A stretch of DNA of 28,055 nucleotides, taken from positions 1 through 28,055 of the IMG/VR virus record IMGVR_UViG_3300017751_000155; one strand, 5' to 3'. Position numbers and translations under genes: made by a program. Positions 1-6,013 of the stretch are shown here, piece by piece (position 1 is the first letter of the stretch; the number at the start of each line of letters is the position of its first letter). The notes under the pieces were generated by a model. That model did not search any database, was not told the DNA's origin, and worked only from the letters and a program-made list of their open reading frames with translations. The DNA is from a virus.

Positions 1-444
1 ATGCTTAGATGCTGGTGGACGAACAATGGAAAAATCACCGTCGTATTTGTAGATGTCCATCATCATAGGTATAAACTGAGCAATGATATTCATGTCTGGG
101 AAAAATTGCATTTCGTGACGTTCTGGTGGAAGTAGGTCAACCATTCGACCTGCAAACTGGTCTAACATCCAGTGAGTCTGTCCTTCATTGAAATGTCCAA
201 CAAACAGGATATTTTTGTATCCCTGAAACTTCAGTGCATTACAGAACATAGGTGCACGTGAGAAAGCTTCTTCTACCACGTTCATCTCTGCATTACGGAA
301 TCGTAGATACTTTCCGTTCACTTCTGAGTATAGGTTCAGTGTACCTACCATCCATCGAAGTAGAGCGTTCTTTTCAATTCCGGATACGGTTGCGTACTTT
401 TCACTATCGACTAGGATAGTTTCGTCTTTGTGATTAAAAAACAT
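1..444 (-). CDS. Conserved phage protein of unknown function (3' end beyond window)
   Basis: Reading leftward from the ATG at 444, the frame stays open for 148 codons to the window edge, so the protein is truncated here and its C-terminus lies outside. The start has an AAGGGA-type ribosome-binding site about 9 nt upstream and lies 3 nt after the stop of the preceding minus-strand gene, so the two are probably co-transcribed. The visible part begins MFFNHKDETILVDSEKY and is a mixed, globular-looking sequence with a methionine-rich stretch (IPMMMDIYKYDGDFSIV) near the edge. I see no signal peptide, membrane helix or catalytic motif and do not recognise the family. Confidence 0.75.
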   Translation of the reverse strand, partial: MFFNHKDETILVDSEKYATVSGIEKNALLRWMVGTLNLYSEVNGKYLRFRNAEMNVVEEAFSRAPMFCNALKFQGYKNILFVGHFNEGQTHWMLDQFAGRMVDLLPPERHEMQFFPDMNIIAQFIPMMMDIYKYDGDFSIVRPPASKH

Positions 445-447
445 TGG

Positions 448-699
448 TTAGGGTCCCTTATAGATGTTTTGTATGTATGTTTCGAATTCCTCGATTTTTT
501 CTAATCGATTCGGCCAAAGAATATACTCTTTCTCTGGATTGGTCTTGAGGTTAGTCAAGAGCGGTTGAATCGCATTAAAAAGGTTATCGAGTCGGGTTTG
601 TGTCTCATCCACAGTGTCAGTGACAGTCTCTAGCTGTTGAAATGCTTCGAGTTCTGACTCATCTACGGCAGTGAAACCAAAATCAAATATATCTTTCAT
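448..699 (-). CDS. Small conserved phage protein with predicted coiled coil
   Basis: 83 residues starting MKDIFDFGFTAVDESELEAF, followed by a heptad-like helical stretch (about residues 20-55) and the segment KEYILWPNRLEKIEEFE near the C-terminus. Similar small proteins occur, as I recall, in marine T4-like phages, but I know of no assigned function. A longer frame reaches upstream to 801; I chose the ATG at 699 because the extension is cysteine- and leucine-rich, unlike a protein, and would overlap the divergent gene at 750. No Shine-Dalgarno sequence precedes 699, and a late promoter box lies only 5 nt upstream. It ends 3 nt before the next minus-strand gene. Confidence 0.75.
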   Translation of the reverse strand: MKDIFDFGFTAVDESELEAFQQLETVTDTVDETQTRLDNLFNAIQPLLTNLKTNPEKEYILWPNRLEKIEEFETYIQNIYKGP

Positions 700-704
700 A
701 GAGT

Positions 705-712
705 TATTTATA
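705..712 (-). promoter_or_regulatory. T4-type late promoter box TATAAATA
   Basis: Perfect TATAAATA on the minus strand, only 5 nt upstream of the ATG at 699. T4 late transcripts start a few bases downstream of this box, which would place the 5' end at or next to the start codon. The absence of a Shine-Dalgarno sequence fits a leaderless message. Confidence 0.7.
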
Positions 713-749
713 CTAAATAAGTTCGCATATAGGCAAAAGGAGTGTAAAT

Positions 750-1187
750 ATGCTAGATTTAGTACACATGGACAAACATGTCGAACACCTGAATGAAACA
801 TGGAAGTATCTATATGACGACGATCAATATGGATCGGACACGTGGCACATCATCAAAGAACCACCATACGAAGGTGACTGCGAGGACTATGCGCTGACAC
901 TACTGTGGTTGATGAGTGGAAAATCAATGGTCAACTTCTGGATCAATATCATCACAATGCAGGCACAGTTACGAAGGGTCAGTACGAAAAGAGGCGGGTT
1001 CCATGTCGTTCTCAAGGTAGGTGACCTATATGCAGACAACTGGACGCAAGAGTTCGTGACATGGGAAGAGATGGAAGAGAAGTGCGGTCACAAGAAGTAC
1101 CTGTGGATGTATGACCCGATTCTTGTTATTTTAAAAATGTTTACATCTACGTTAAAAAAATCTTCAAGGGGGGTTGACAGAACCTAA
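750..1187 (+). CDS. Transglutaminase-like cysteine peptidase (BTLCP-type)
   Basis: 145 residues. The nucleophile motif GDCEDYA places Cys at residue 44, GGFHVVLKVGDLYADNW gives His85 and Asp96, and spacing and order match the Cys-His-Asp triad of bacterial transglutaminase-like cysteine proteinases (BTLCP, papain fold). Members cleave or remodel peptides or isopeptide bonds; the phage substrate is unknown. There is no signal peptide, so it probably acts in the host cytoplasm. The start at 750 has a strong AAAAGGAG site 7 nt upstream. The gene diverges from the minus-strand pair to its left. Its last codons hold the -35 box of the next promoter. Confidence 0.75.
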   Translation: MLDLVHMDKHVEHLNETWKYLYDDDQYGSDTWHIIKEPPYEGDCEDYALTLLWLMSGKSMVNFWINIITMQAQLRRVSTKRGGFHVVLKVGDLYADNWTQEFVTWEEMEEKCGHKKYLWMYDPILVILKMFTSTLKKSSRGVDRT

Positions 1188-1202
1188 TTTATACTGTACA
1201 AT
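1174..1202 (+). promoter_or_regulatory. Sigma70 early promoter
   Basis: TTGACA at 1174-1179, a 17-nt spacer and TACAAT at 1197-1202. The -35 overlaps the 3' end of the peptidase gene. It faces the gene at 1230, which has its own GGGGGA ribosome-binding site at 1216-1221. Confidence 0.8.
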
Positions 1203-1229
1203 ATCCTAACCAAATGGGGGATATACTAT

Positions 1230-1778
1230 ATGAATATTTTTAGATTACACGATGATCCAGTTATTTCTGCACAGATGATGTGCGACAAACACGTAGTCAA
1301 GATGGTTACCGAATACGGTCAGCTACTGTCGACCGCACATCGTGTTCTTGACGGTACGGTTGAGCGTCGACCTTCCAAGTCCGGAAAACGCATGGTAGAC
1401 CATTATATAGTCGATGGCGAAGCACGAGAAAATCTACTATATAAAGTGGCACATAAAAACCACCCATCCGCAATTTGGTGTCGCGAGAACCATAAGAACT
1501 ACCGATGGTTGTACGATCACTTTGTCGCTTGTGCAAAAGAATACACCCACCGATATGGTCGTGTCCATGCAACCTATGAAAAACTATCTGGACTTCTTTG
1601 GTTCTCTCCCCGTAACATCAACCAAGTTGGACCAGAGACCGTCATGCCTCAGTGTATGCCAGACTACTGTAAGGATACAGTCGTTACCGAAGGGTATCGC
1701 AAGTACTACCGTGAAGAGAAGAAAACCTTTGCTAAGTGGACTAACCGTGAGGTTCCAAAATGGTTCCTAGGGATATAG
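1230..1778 (+). CDS. Conserved phage/giant-virus-type protein of unknown function
   Basis: 182 residues. Landmark segments are CDKHVVKMVTEYGQLLSTAH (residues 18-37), HKNHPSAIWCRENHKNYRWL and EYTHRYGRVH, plus a C-terminal EGYRKYYREEKKTFAKWT. I recall this pattern of conserved His, Cys, Trp and Tyr from proteins in phages and large eukaryotic DNA viruses. The C-terminal basic-aromatic segment faintly recalls the end of T4 endonuclease V (pyrimidine-dimer glycosylase), but I cannot support that assignment. It is a soluble basic protein. The start is fixed by GGGGGA 8 nt upstream and a sigma70 promoter at 1174-1202. Confidence 0.8.
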   Translation: MNIFRLHDDPVISAQMMCDKHVVKMVTEYGQLLSTAHRVLDGTVERRPSKSGKRMVDHYIVDGEARENLLYKVAHKNHPSAIWCRENHKNYRWLYDHFVACAKEYTHRYGRVHATYEKLSGLLWFSPRNINQVGPETVMPQCMPDYCKDTVVTEGYRKYYREEKKTFAKWTNREVPKWFLGI

Positions 1779-1915
1779 GACTTTGGTTATTGAGAGGTAT
1801 GTTGATTCTCTGGTTGAGTTTCTCCCAGAAAGCAGATGATGATCTGTTCGGAGTACTCACTAGTATCCGACGTTTCAATGAATGTAAAAGGATTGTACAC
1901 TTGACAGCACCCTAG
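1760..1915 (+). CDS. Possible 51-residue protein overlapping the preceding gene
   Basis: A 51-codon frame opens at an ATG inside the last codons of the upstream gene, with a GAGG site 7 nt upstream, and runs through the otherwise empty stretch before the next promoter. The product begins MVPRDIGLWLLRGMLILWLS, so the N-terminal half is hydrophobic (one possible membrane helix), and ends polar and basic. The stop codon lies just after the -35 box of the promoter at 1901. No homologue is known to me; length alone does not prove coding. Confidence 0.35.
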   Translation: MVPRDIGLWLLRGMLILWLSFSQKADDDLFGVLTSIRRFNECKRIVHLTAP

Positions 1916-1930
1916 AATGTGTCGTATAAT
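1901..1930 (+). promoter_or_regulatory. Sigma70 early promoter
   Basis: TTGACA at 1901-1906, 18-nt spacer and TATAAT at 1925-1930. Transcription would start near 1937, which excludes the ATG at 1917 as a start for the next gene. Confidence 0.8.
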
Positions 1931-1970
1931 ACACATTGTATATTTTATGAAACAACTTGAGAGTTATATT

Positions 1971-2306
1971 ATGATGGATTATGAACAAGGACTAGGATAT
2001 GCTTTGTCCTTTGCCAAAGAAACCCCTTTCGATGATGATGAGGGTGTGATCAACTCGATCTTAGAAAGTGTAAGTAAACATCGTCTACCAGAGAGTTCTT
2101 ACTCTCCTTGGGAGAAGCTCGATTCTCTACTTGATGAAGAGAAGATATTGCGTACTAGCAAAACCCCTTGGGAAAGTGCTTGTAAGTTATATTCCTATCG
2201 TTACAATGTACGCATCCCTGATTCCATCATCTATGGTGATAAGAAAGCGAAACGAGCGTTGAATAACTTTTTAAAAGAAAATGAAAAAGCGGCAGAGTTA
2301 TTATGA
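1971..2306 (+). CDS. Small acidic phage protein, unknown function
   Basis: 111 residues, MMDYEQGLGYALSFAKETPF onward. In-frame ATGs at 1917 and 1947 exist, but 1917 lies inside the promoter and 1947 has no ribosome-binding site; the ATG at 1971 follows TTGAGAG at the spacing used by neighbouring genes. The sequence carries two short Trp motifs, SPWEKL and TPWESA, around a charged helical middle, and a lysine-rich C-terminus. There is no signal or membrane segment and I do not recognise it. Its stop overlaps the next start (ATGA), which suggests translational coupling. Confidence 0.7.
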   Translation: MMDYEQGLGYALSFAKETPFDDDEGVINSILESVSKHRLPESSYSPWEKLDSLLDEEKILRTSKTPWESACKLYSYRYNVRIPDSIIYGDKKAKRALNNFLKENEKAAELL

Positions 2307-2599
2307 TACACGGTTCAATGCGACATACTACTACTGGTAGAAAGAAAAGTTACAACGCTTGGTCTACCAAGAAGAAACCCACCCCCAGATTCCAACCTAT
2401 GGAAGTAAAGAGTGAACCCTATCGAAGGGACACTCCAGTTTACAAATCTAACGATTCTGGTACTCACAGTACCCAAAAGAAAGAAAAAATGAACTACACC
2501 GGAACCCTAGTCAAGGGTATCGGAACCATGCACAAGTCCAACGCAATCCCCGTGATTGATGAACAACAGATGAAAGACCTTGCATCGATGAGGAGATGA
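2303..2599 (+). CDS. Small basic conserved phage protein
   Basis: 98 residues, rich in Lys, Arg, Thr and Ser. The N-terminus MRHTTTGRKKSYNAW (from the second Met) looks disordered and basic. The C-terminal block YTGTLVKGIGTMHKSNAIPV followed by IDEQQ is compact and, in my recollection, strongly conserved in T4-like marine phages; its function is unknown. The start overlaps the previous stop by 4 bp (ATGA), and its own stop overlaps the next ATG, so it sits in the middle of a coupled three-gene operon. The charge could suit nucleic-acid binding, but that is inference. Confidence 0.75.
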   Translation: MIHGSMRHTTTGRKKSYNAWSTKKKPTPRFQPMEVKSEPYRRDTPVYKSNDSGTHSTQKKEKMNYTGTLVKGIGTMHKSNAIPVIDEQQMKDLASMRR

Positions 2600-3033
2600 T
2601 GAGTAAAAGTTCTATTGAAGAAGACCAACGCGTAGCAAAGGTCGAAAGTCAAATCAGTCCGGAAGTCAAACAGGAGTTTGCCGGTAGTACGATGTCCAAA
2701 GCAGGAAGACTTGCTATGGAACTTAACGTTGAACGTAAACGTCTCAAACAAGAGATGGAGGAGCTTCAACTAGAAGTCGAAGACTTGAAACCGGCAACAC
2801 CAACAGGTACCATTGATAGTTATGTCAAATGGGGCGCAACTGTGCTTGGTGTGACAGGGATTTTTGCTATTAGTGCGGGGTTCGTTATTACTGGTCAAAT
2901 ATGTTATGCCTCTGCGGCCTCTGCGTGGGTTTATGTTGGTCATTGTTGGAACGACAAAGCAATCATGATAGGGAGTTCCATATCAGGTACAGCAGTACTA
3001 ATGAACCTAGTAGACACCCTAGTGACAATGTGA
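2596..3033 (+). CDS. Membrane protein with N-terminal coiled coil
   Basis: 145 residues. Residues about 38-66 form a charged coiled-coil-like helix (MELNVERKRLKQEMEELQLE and onward). It is followed by two or three hydrophobic segments, around residues 78-100 (GATVLGVTGIFAISAGFVIT), 101-115 and 124-144. This suggests an inner-membrane protein with a cytoplasmic helical domain. ATGs at 2596 and 2599 are both possible after AGGAG; 2599 has the better spacing. It is the last gene of the operon starting at 1971. Function unknown. Confidence 0.7.
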   Translation: MMSKSSIEEDQRVAKVESQISPEVKQEFAGSTMSKAGRLAMELNVERKRLKQEMEELQLEVEDLKPATPTGTIDSYVKWGATVLGVTGIFAISAGFVITGQICYASAASAWVYVGHCWNDKAIMIGSSISGTAVLMNLVDTLVTM

Positions 3034-3058
3034 CTAATTCACATAAAATAGTCATCTT

Positions 3059-3093
3059 TTTTTTCAAAATAAGTGTTGACATATGTTTCCAAA
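3059..3093 (+). repeat. Promoter direct repeat, copy 1 (35 bp)
   Basis: A T-run, CAAAATAAGTGTTGACA and the next 12 bases are repeated at 3982-4016 with a single mismatch (34 of 35 identical). The repeat covers the upstream element, the -35 box and half of the spacer. Confidence 0.85.
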
Positions 3094-3104
3094 AGAAGTA
3101 TAAT
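3076..3104 (+). promoter_or_regulatory. Sigma70 early promoter (cassette type)
   Basis: TTGACA 3076-3081, 17-nt spacer and TATAAT 3099-3104. The leader ATTGAATTGATAGAGAGAG leads into the ATG at 3136. Confidence 0.9.
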
Positions 3105-3135
3105 ACTTGTATTGAATTGATAGAGAGAGTTGATT

Positions 3136-3516
3136 ATGTACTACGTTATGAAGAACTACAAAAACATGAGAGCGGCAGGTCCGTTCGAGACTTACCAAGA
3201 CGCATATGATCACATGGAGTCGTATCCAAACCCATCTGCCTTGCATGTTTCTACTGCACGTGAGTTCACCAACTGTTCTGACTTCGCTGAAGTAGGTGAG
3301 ACCATCCAGTTTACAAATGGTAAAGGTGTTCAAGAAGGTCAGGTGATGTTTGTTCACCGTGACTTACCTACGAGTGATCCACTACGTAACGCCGACTACT
3401 ACAGCATTGCAACTGGTCCTAACCCAATGGACCGTCACTATCTGAACAGCAACATGATGAAGATGATGAAGGTTGTCAATCTTTCTGCTGGTCAACAACT
3501 TTCTATGGAGTTTTAA
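3136..3516 (+). CDS. Phage protein of unknown function
   Basis: 126 residues, MYYVMKNYKNMRAAGPFETY at the N-terminus. A TTG at 3130 lies in frame, but the ATG at 3136 sits 6 nt after the GAGAGAG stretch, exactly as in the related leader at 4984, so I use it. The N-terminal 30 residues (tyrosine-rich, FETYQDAYDHMES) suggest a small alpha/beta fold; the C-terminus is methionine-rich (NSNMMKMMKVVN). No catalytic motif, membrane segment or known family is apparent. The following gene starts 1 nt after its stop. Confidence 0.75.
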   Translation: MYYVMKNYKNMRAAGPFETYQDAYDHMESYPNPSALHVSTAREFTNCSDFAEVGETIQFTNGKGVQEGQVMFVHRDLPTSDPLRNADYYSIATGPNPMDRHYLNSNMMKMMKVVNLSAGQQLSMEF

Positions 3517-3517
3517 T

Positions 3518-3730
3518 ATGTCTGACTTATTCATGACCGTTTACAAGAACAAGACCGAGAACACCATGACTTACTACTACAGTCGCACGAAAGATGTGTT
3601 TGTAAGTAAGATGGAGTTCTTGGAACTCAATGGTGATGTCGACTGCATTGTTGTTGACGATACTCTGACTGCACAAGAAGTTGACGTTGTGTTCGGTGAA
3701 ATCTACGGAGAAAAATATGAGTACGCTTAG
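3518..3730 (+). CDS. Small acidic phage protein, unknown function
   Basis: 70 residues beginning MSDLFMTVYKNKTENTMTYY, with alternating beta-like segments (DCIVVDDTL) and an acidic C-terminal half. A longer in-frame start at 3473 lies inside the upstream gene and lacks a ribosome-binding site; the ATG at 3518 has GGAG at a suitable distance. It overlaps the next gene by about 14 bp, which suggests coupled translation. Function not recognised. Confidence 0.7.
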   Translation: MSDLFMTVYKNKTENTMTYYYSRTKDVFVSKMEFLELNGDVDCIVVDDTLTAQEVDVVFGEIYGEKYEYA

Positions 3731-3965
3731 TCTAGAAGAAGCGTGTCACTTCTTGTGGCGCGAAGAGATAACCGATTGGAATGGGGAGTCTATTCCCAAC
3801 CACGTTTATATCAGTAAGGGCACAGACCTCATGGGGTATGTCGCTCGAAGTACTGGACGGATACAGATGTTCAACGCCCCCAAAAAGTCGTGGTCAGTAT
3901 CCCGTCGTAAGTTCCGTAAGTTGAACAAGAAGGAAATAAAAAGTTATATTGATATGCAAAAATAG
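3717..3965 (+). CDS. Small basic phage protein, unknown function
   Basis: 82 residues, MSTLSLEEACHFLWREEITD at the N-terminus and a strongly basic C-terminus (SVSRRKFRKLNKKEIKSY). The ATG at 3717 follows GGAG by 6 nt; an upstream in-frame ATG at 3681 is inside the neighbour and lacks a site. The middle part (NHVYISKGTDLMGYVARS) looks like a small beta sheet. The basic tail might contact nucleic acid, but nothing proves it. It is the last gene of the operon starting at 3136. Confidence 0.7.
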   Translation: MSTLSLEEACHFLWREEITDWNGESIPNHVYISKGTDLMGYVARSTGRIQMFNAPKKSWSVSRRKFRKLNKKEIKSYIDMQK

Positions 3966-3981
3966 TCTAAAAAACTTCACC

Positions 3982-4016
3982 TTTTTTCAAAATAAGTGTT
4001 GACACATGTTTCCAAA
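3982..4016 (+). repeat. Promoter direct repeat, copy 2 (35 bp)
   Basis: Matches 3059-3093 at 34 of 35 positions; the single difference is T to C directly after the -35 box. Confidence 0.85.
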
Positions 4017-4028
4017 TCGTGTTATACT
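3999..4028 (+). promoter_or_regulatory. Sigma70 early promoter (cassette type)
   Basis: TTGACA 3999-4004, 18-nt spacer and TATACT 4023-4028. It is followed by a leader with GATGAGAGA before the ATG at 4061. Confidence 0.85.
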
Positions 4029-4060
4029 TACCCTGTAAGTTGAGATGAGAGAAAAACCAA

Positions 4061-4192
4061 ATGATCAAACTGAAACCCGCAACTCCCCAGCGAATCGTCG
4101 AAGTTCTTTTCGGTAATGCTGTACTCTGGATGTTTGCCTACGCCGCGATGTCACTCGCTTCTGGTCACCCCGTTCAATCTTATATAGGATGA
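4061..4192 (+). CDS. 43-residue single-helix membrane protein
   Basis: Short frame beginning MIKLKPATPQRIVEVLFGNA with one hydrophobic segment (VEVLFGNAVLWMFAYAAMSL, about residues 13-32). It is the first gene after the promoter at 3999 and has GAGAGA in the leader. Its stop overlaps the next ATG by 4 bp (ATGA). The two positive residues before the helix suggest an N-in orientation. No homologue is known to me; expression is supported by promoter and coupling rather than by length. Confidence 0.6.
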   Translation: MIKLKPATPQRIVEVLFGNAVLWMFAYAAMSLASGHPVQSYIG

Positions 4193-4305
4193 GTCGAATG
4201 AAATATAACAAATCTTCTGTCGATAAAGAGATAAAGAAAGACCCACGTATCAAGGGTAAAGAAGCAAAAGCAATTCATGCTTTACTGAAAGGGAGAACGA
4301 AATGA
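4189..4305 (+). CDS. 38-residue conserved basic microprotein
   Basis: The product is MSRMKYNKSSVDKEIKKDPR followed by IKGKEAKAIHALLKGRTK. The core, DKEIKKDPRIKGKEAKAIHA, matches a small protein I recall as recurrent in T4-like phages, which supports a real gene despite its size. It overlaps both neighbours by 4 bp (ATGA at each end), so translation is probably coupled along 4061-4778. It is helical and strongly basic (many Lys and Arg), consistent with nucleic-acid or protein binding. Function unknown. Confidence 0.65.
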   Translation: MSRMKYNKSSVDKEIKKDPRIKGKEAKAIHALLKGRTK

Positions 4306-4778
4306 ATAGCATAAATTCTGAACGGTTCGAAAAAATGTGGGAAGATTTGGTTCCCGCTATTGGTAATGCCTCCAGTCTCGCGGGTGAGATGATCCGCGCT
4401 GCGGGTCGTCTGCGTCACGACTTCTACAACAACGGGATGGGTAACAACACGTCCGGTGCACTGAATTTCTTACGTGAGAAGGGTGCGATCGACAAGGAGT
4501 TGCACGAGTACGTCCTACCCTACACGACGGGTCGACTCTATGAAGGTAGATATGAGAACGACTTGTTCCATGTTGCCATCGATCGCATCGTGGAAATAAC
4601 TAGTCGGTTCATCGCGTTCAACCCTCAGTTGATTACCATTGAGAATACCGAAGATATGTTTGACTACTCTGAAGACGATCTAGATGAGACATGTCAAGAG
4701 TGTTCAGGTTATGGGTACGATGACTATGGTGATGAAGACTGTTACATGTGTGACGGTACTGGATTCGTTAGTCAATAG
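4302..4778 (+). CDS. Protein with C-terminal DnaJ-type zinc finger
   Basis: 158 residues. The first 125 form a helical, globular-looking domain with no family I recognise. The C-terminus holds CQECSGYGY and CYMCDGTGF, with Cys131, Cys134, Cys147 and Cys150, the CxxCxGxG pattern of the DnaJ cysteine-rich region, enough to bind one zinc ion. There is no J-domain HPD motif, so it is not a complete co-chaperone. An acidic linker (FDYSEDDLDE) precedes the finger. The start overlaps the upstream stop (ATGA). A large hairpin with a T-run follows directly. Confidence 0.8.
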   Translation: MNSINSERFEKMWEDLVPAIGNASSLAGEMIRAAGRLRHDFYNNGMGNNTSGALNFLREKGAIDKELHEYVLPYTTGRLYEGRYENDLFHVAIDRIVEITSRFIAFNPQLITIENTEDMFDYSEDDLDETCQECSGYGYDDYGDEDCYMCDGTGFVSQ

Positions 4779-4784
4779 TTCGAG

Positions 4785-4846
4785 AGGGGAGCCGGTCTTG
4801 CGAAGATTCCGACTGACAGGTATGTGGACCACTCCCCTATTTTTTT
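4785..4846 (+). terminator. Rho-independent-type terminator with extended branched stem
   Basis: AGGGGAG at 4785-4791 pairs perfectly with CTCCCCT at 4832-4838. Inside, GGTC can pair with GACC just within the stem. Seven T follow at 4840-4846. The 40-nt interior is unusually long for a simple terminator. Confidence 0.65.
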
Positions 4847-4921
4847 CGTTCCATATACGAAAAAGTTATATGCTTATTCCAAAATATTCTAAAAATAATC
4901 CATTTATTTTCATTTGATGTG

Positions 4922-4950
4922 TTGACATCTGTTTCAAAAACAAGTATAAT
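4922..4950 (+). promoter_or_regulatory. Sigma70 early promoter (cassette type)
   Basis: TTGACA 4922-4927, 17-nt spacer and TATAAT 4945-4950. The leader ATTGAATTGATAAAGAGAGA is nearly identical to that of the promoter at 3076. Confidence 0.9.
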
Positions 4951-4983
4951 GTTTACATTGAATTGATAAAGAGAGAGTTGATT

Positions 4984-5238
4984 ATGACTAATGAGAACTG
5001 GACAGACAACACAGAAACCAACGAAGACGCTACCTTCCTAACACAGGAAGAGTACGATGTCGCCATGAAAGTTATCCCAGTAGACATCAAAGACGTTAAG
5101 AATTTCCGTGCCGGTTTCGAACTGGTTGAGTATGAAGCGGGTACCGATCCGTTAGATGGTTTTTGTTTGATGGGTTTCGACGAAGTCGGAATGTTTTGTA
5201 AGAACCCTCGTTATGCATTTATTGGAGACGCAGCATGA
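4984..5238 (+). CDS. Small acidic phage protein, unknown function
   Basis: 84 residues with an acidic N-terminus (MTNENWTDNTETNEDATFLT) and a compact remainder ending GFDEVGMFCKNPRYAFIGDAA-like. An in-frame TTG at 4963 is upstream, but the ATG at 4984 lies 6 nt after GAGAGAG as in the sister cassette. Net charge is strongly negative. Its stop overlaps the next start (ATGA), the first of two such couplings in this operon. No motif or family recognised. Confidence 0.7.
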   Translation: MTNENWTDNTETNEDATFLTQEEYDVAMKVIPVDIKDVKNFRAGFELVEYEAGTDPLDGFCLMGFDEVGMFCKNPRYAFIGDAA

Positions 5239-5447
5239 ATTTGATTGGTCAGAAAGTTGAAGGTAACTGGGGTGCCATGCATCCCATCTCATACGGTCTA
5301 ATCGACCGTCAAGTTGGTAGCGACAGTGTCGAAATAAAATGGGAAGACGGTTATCGCCAGGAAATCCAAATCGATGAGATTCGCGAGTGTGGATATCGTA
5401 GTTCTAACGGTTCACCCATTGGTATCTTTTTTGGAGAAGTTGCATGA
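5235..5447 (+). CDS. Small beta-rich phage protein, unknown function
   Basis: 70 residues, MNLIGQKVEGNWGAMHPISY first. The pattern of short alternating strands (SVEIKWEDGYRQEIQIDEIR) suggests an SH3-like or other small beta-barrel fold, an inference from composition only. GGAG precedes the start, and both ends overlap neighbours by 4 bp (ATGA). No catalytic residues or membrane segments are seen. Confidence 0.7.
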   Translation: MNLIGQKVEGNWGAMHPISYGLIDRQVGSDSVEIKWEDGYRQEIQIDEIRECGYRSSNGSPIGIFFGEVA

Positions 5448-5665
5448 TTGATTATATTTCTTGTACCGAAGACGGTTCTGAGATTCGTCTTTACGATGAA
5501 CACGAGATGCGCCCTGTATGCGAATCGAACAACGTTGCTGAGTTGGTCAATGCATATTTGAAGTATGGTATTGCTCCTCAAGTGATGGGTTCCTCAGATT
5601 GGTTCGAGGCACCGTTTGCATCTGCTCGCGAGTACACCATGAAGAAAGTCTACAAACTAATCTAG
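5444..5665 (+). CDS. Small phage protein, unknown function
   Basis: 73 residues beginning MIDYISCTEDGSEIRLYDEH. It has an alternating polar/hydrophobic N-terminal part and a helical middle (NNVAELVNAYLKYGI). Start codon overlaps the upstream stop, with GGAG nearby. It precedes the lysine-tailed protein by 9 bp in the same operon. No recognisable family. Confidence 0.7.
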   Translation: MIDYISCTEDGSEIRLYDEHEMRPVCESNNVAELVNAYLKYGIAPQVMGSSDWFEAPFASAREYTMKKVYKLI

Positions 5666-5674
5666 GGAGAGACA

Positions 5675-6013
5675 ATGCCTAAGATCGTCAAACTGAACTA
5701 CGACCGGAAGGTCCGTTACATATTCGACAAGGACACCGAAGAGTGTGAGAGACTCGCTAACGAGGTCATGGACCACTACGGTCAGTTCCTAGAGACTCCA
5801 CACGGTTGGTGGATGGATGACATCAAACGTTTTCAAAAGGTCTTGAGAGAGTGTGGTCTATCCGTCAGTGAGTTTCTTCGAGAGGAATTTGTGATGCCGC
5901 AGAAAAGTGTGCAAAAACCCAAATCGAAGGTGCGTAAAAGTGTCGTGACCAAAAAGAAGACTCCGGTCAAGAAAAAGACCCCTACCAAGAAAAAAACTAC
6001 AAAAAACGCTTGA
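5675..6013 (+). CDS. Small protein with lysine-rich histone-H1-like tail
   Basis: 112 residues. Residues 1-77 form a folded-looking domain (KLNYDRKVRYIFDKDTEECE, then HGWWMDDIKRFQKVL). From about residue 78 the chain becomes a Lys/Thr/Pro/Val tail with repeated KKKTP units (TKKKTPVKKKTPTKKKTTKN at the end). Such tails, as in eukaryotic H1 and bacterial H1-like proteins, bind DNA non-specifically. A role in host nucleoid or phage DNA handling is inference. The GGGAGA site gives a good start. The tail-coding DNA runs directly into the next promoter. Confidence 0.75.
   Translation: MPKIVKLNYDRKVRYIFDKDTEECERLANEVMDHYGQFLETPHGWWMDDIKRFQKVLRECGLSVSEFLREEFVMPQKSVQKPKSKVRKSVVTKKKTPVKKKTPTKKKTTKNA

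Noticed and set aside
712-749. Sigma70 promoter for the peptidase gene at 750
   Set aside because: A TATACT-like -10 near 709 has no acceptable -35 at 16-18 nt, so I could not support a promoter.
699-801. N-terminal extension of the gene at 448-699
   Set aside because: Implausible Cys/Leu-rich sequence running into the divergent gene, with no ribosome-binding site.
1306-1572. 88-codon minus-strand frame
   Set aside because: Antisense shadow of the well-supported gene at 1230-1778.
3028-3064. ATGTGA/TCACAT hairpin followed by a T-run as a terminator
   Set aside because: The stem is weak and 12 nt separate it from the T-run; the T-run belongs to the promoter repeat.
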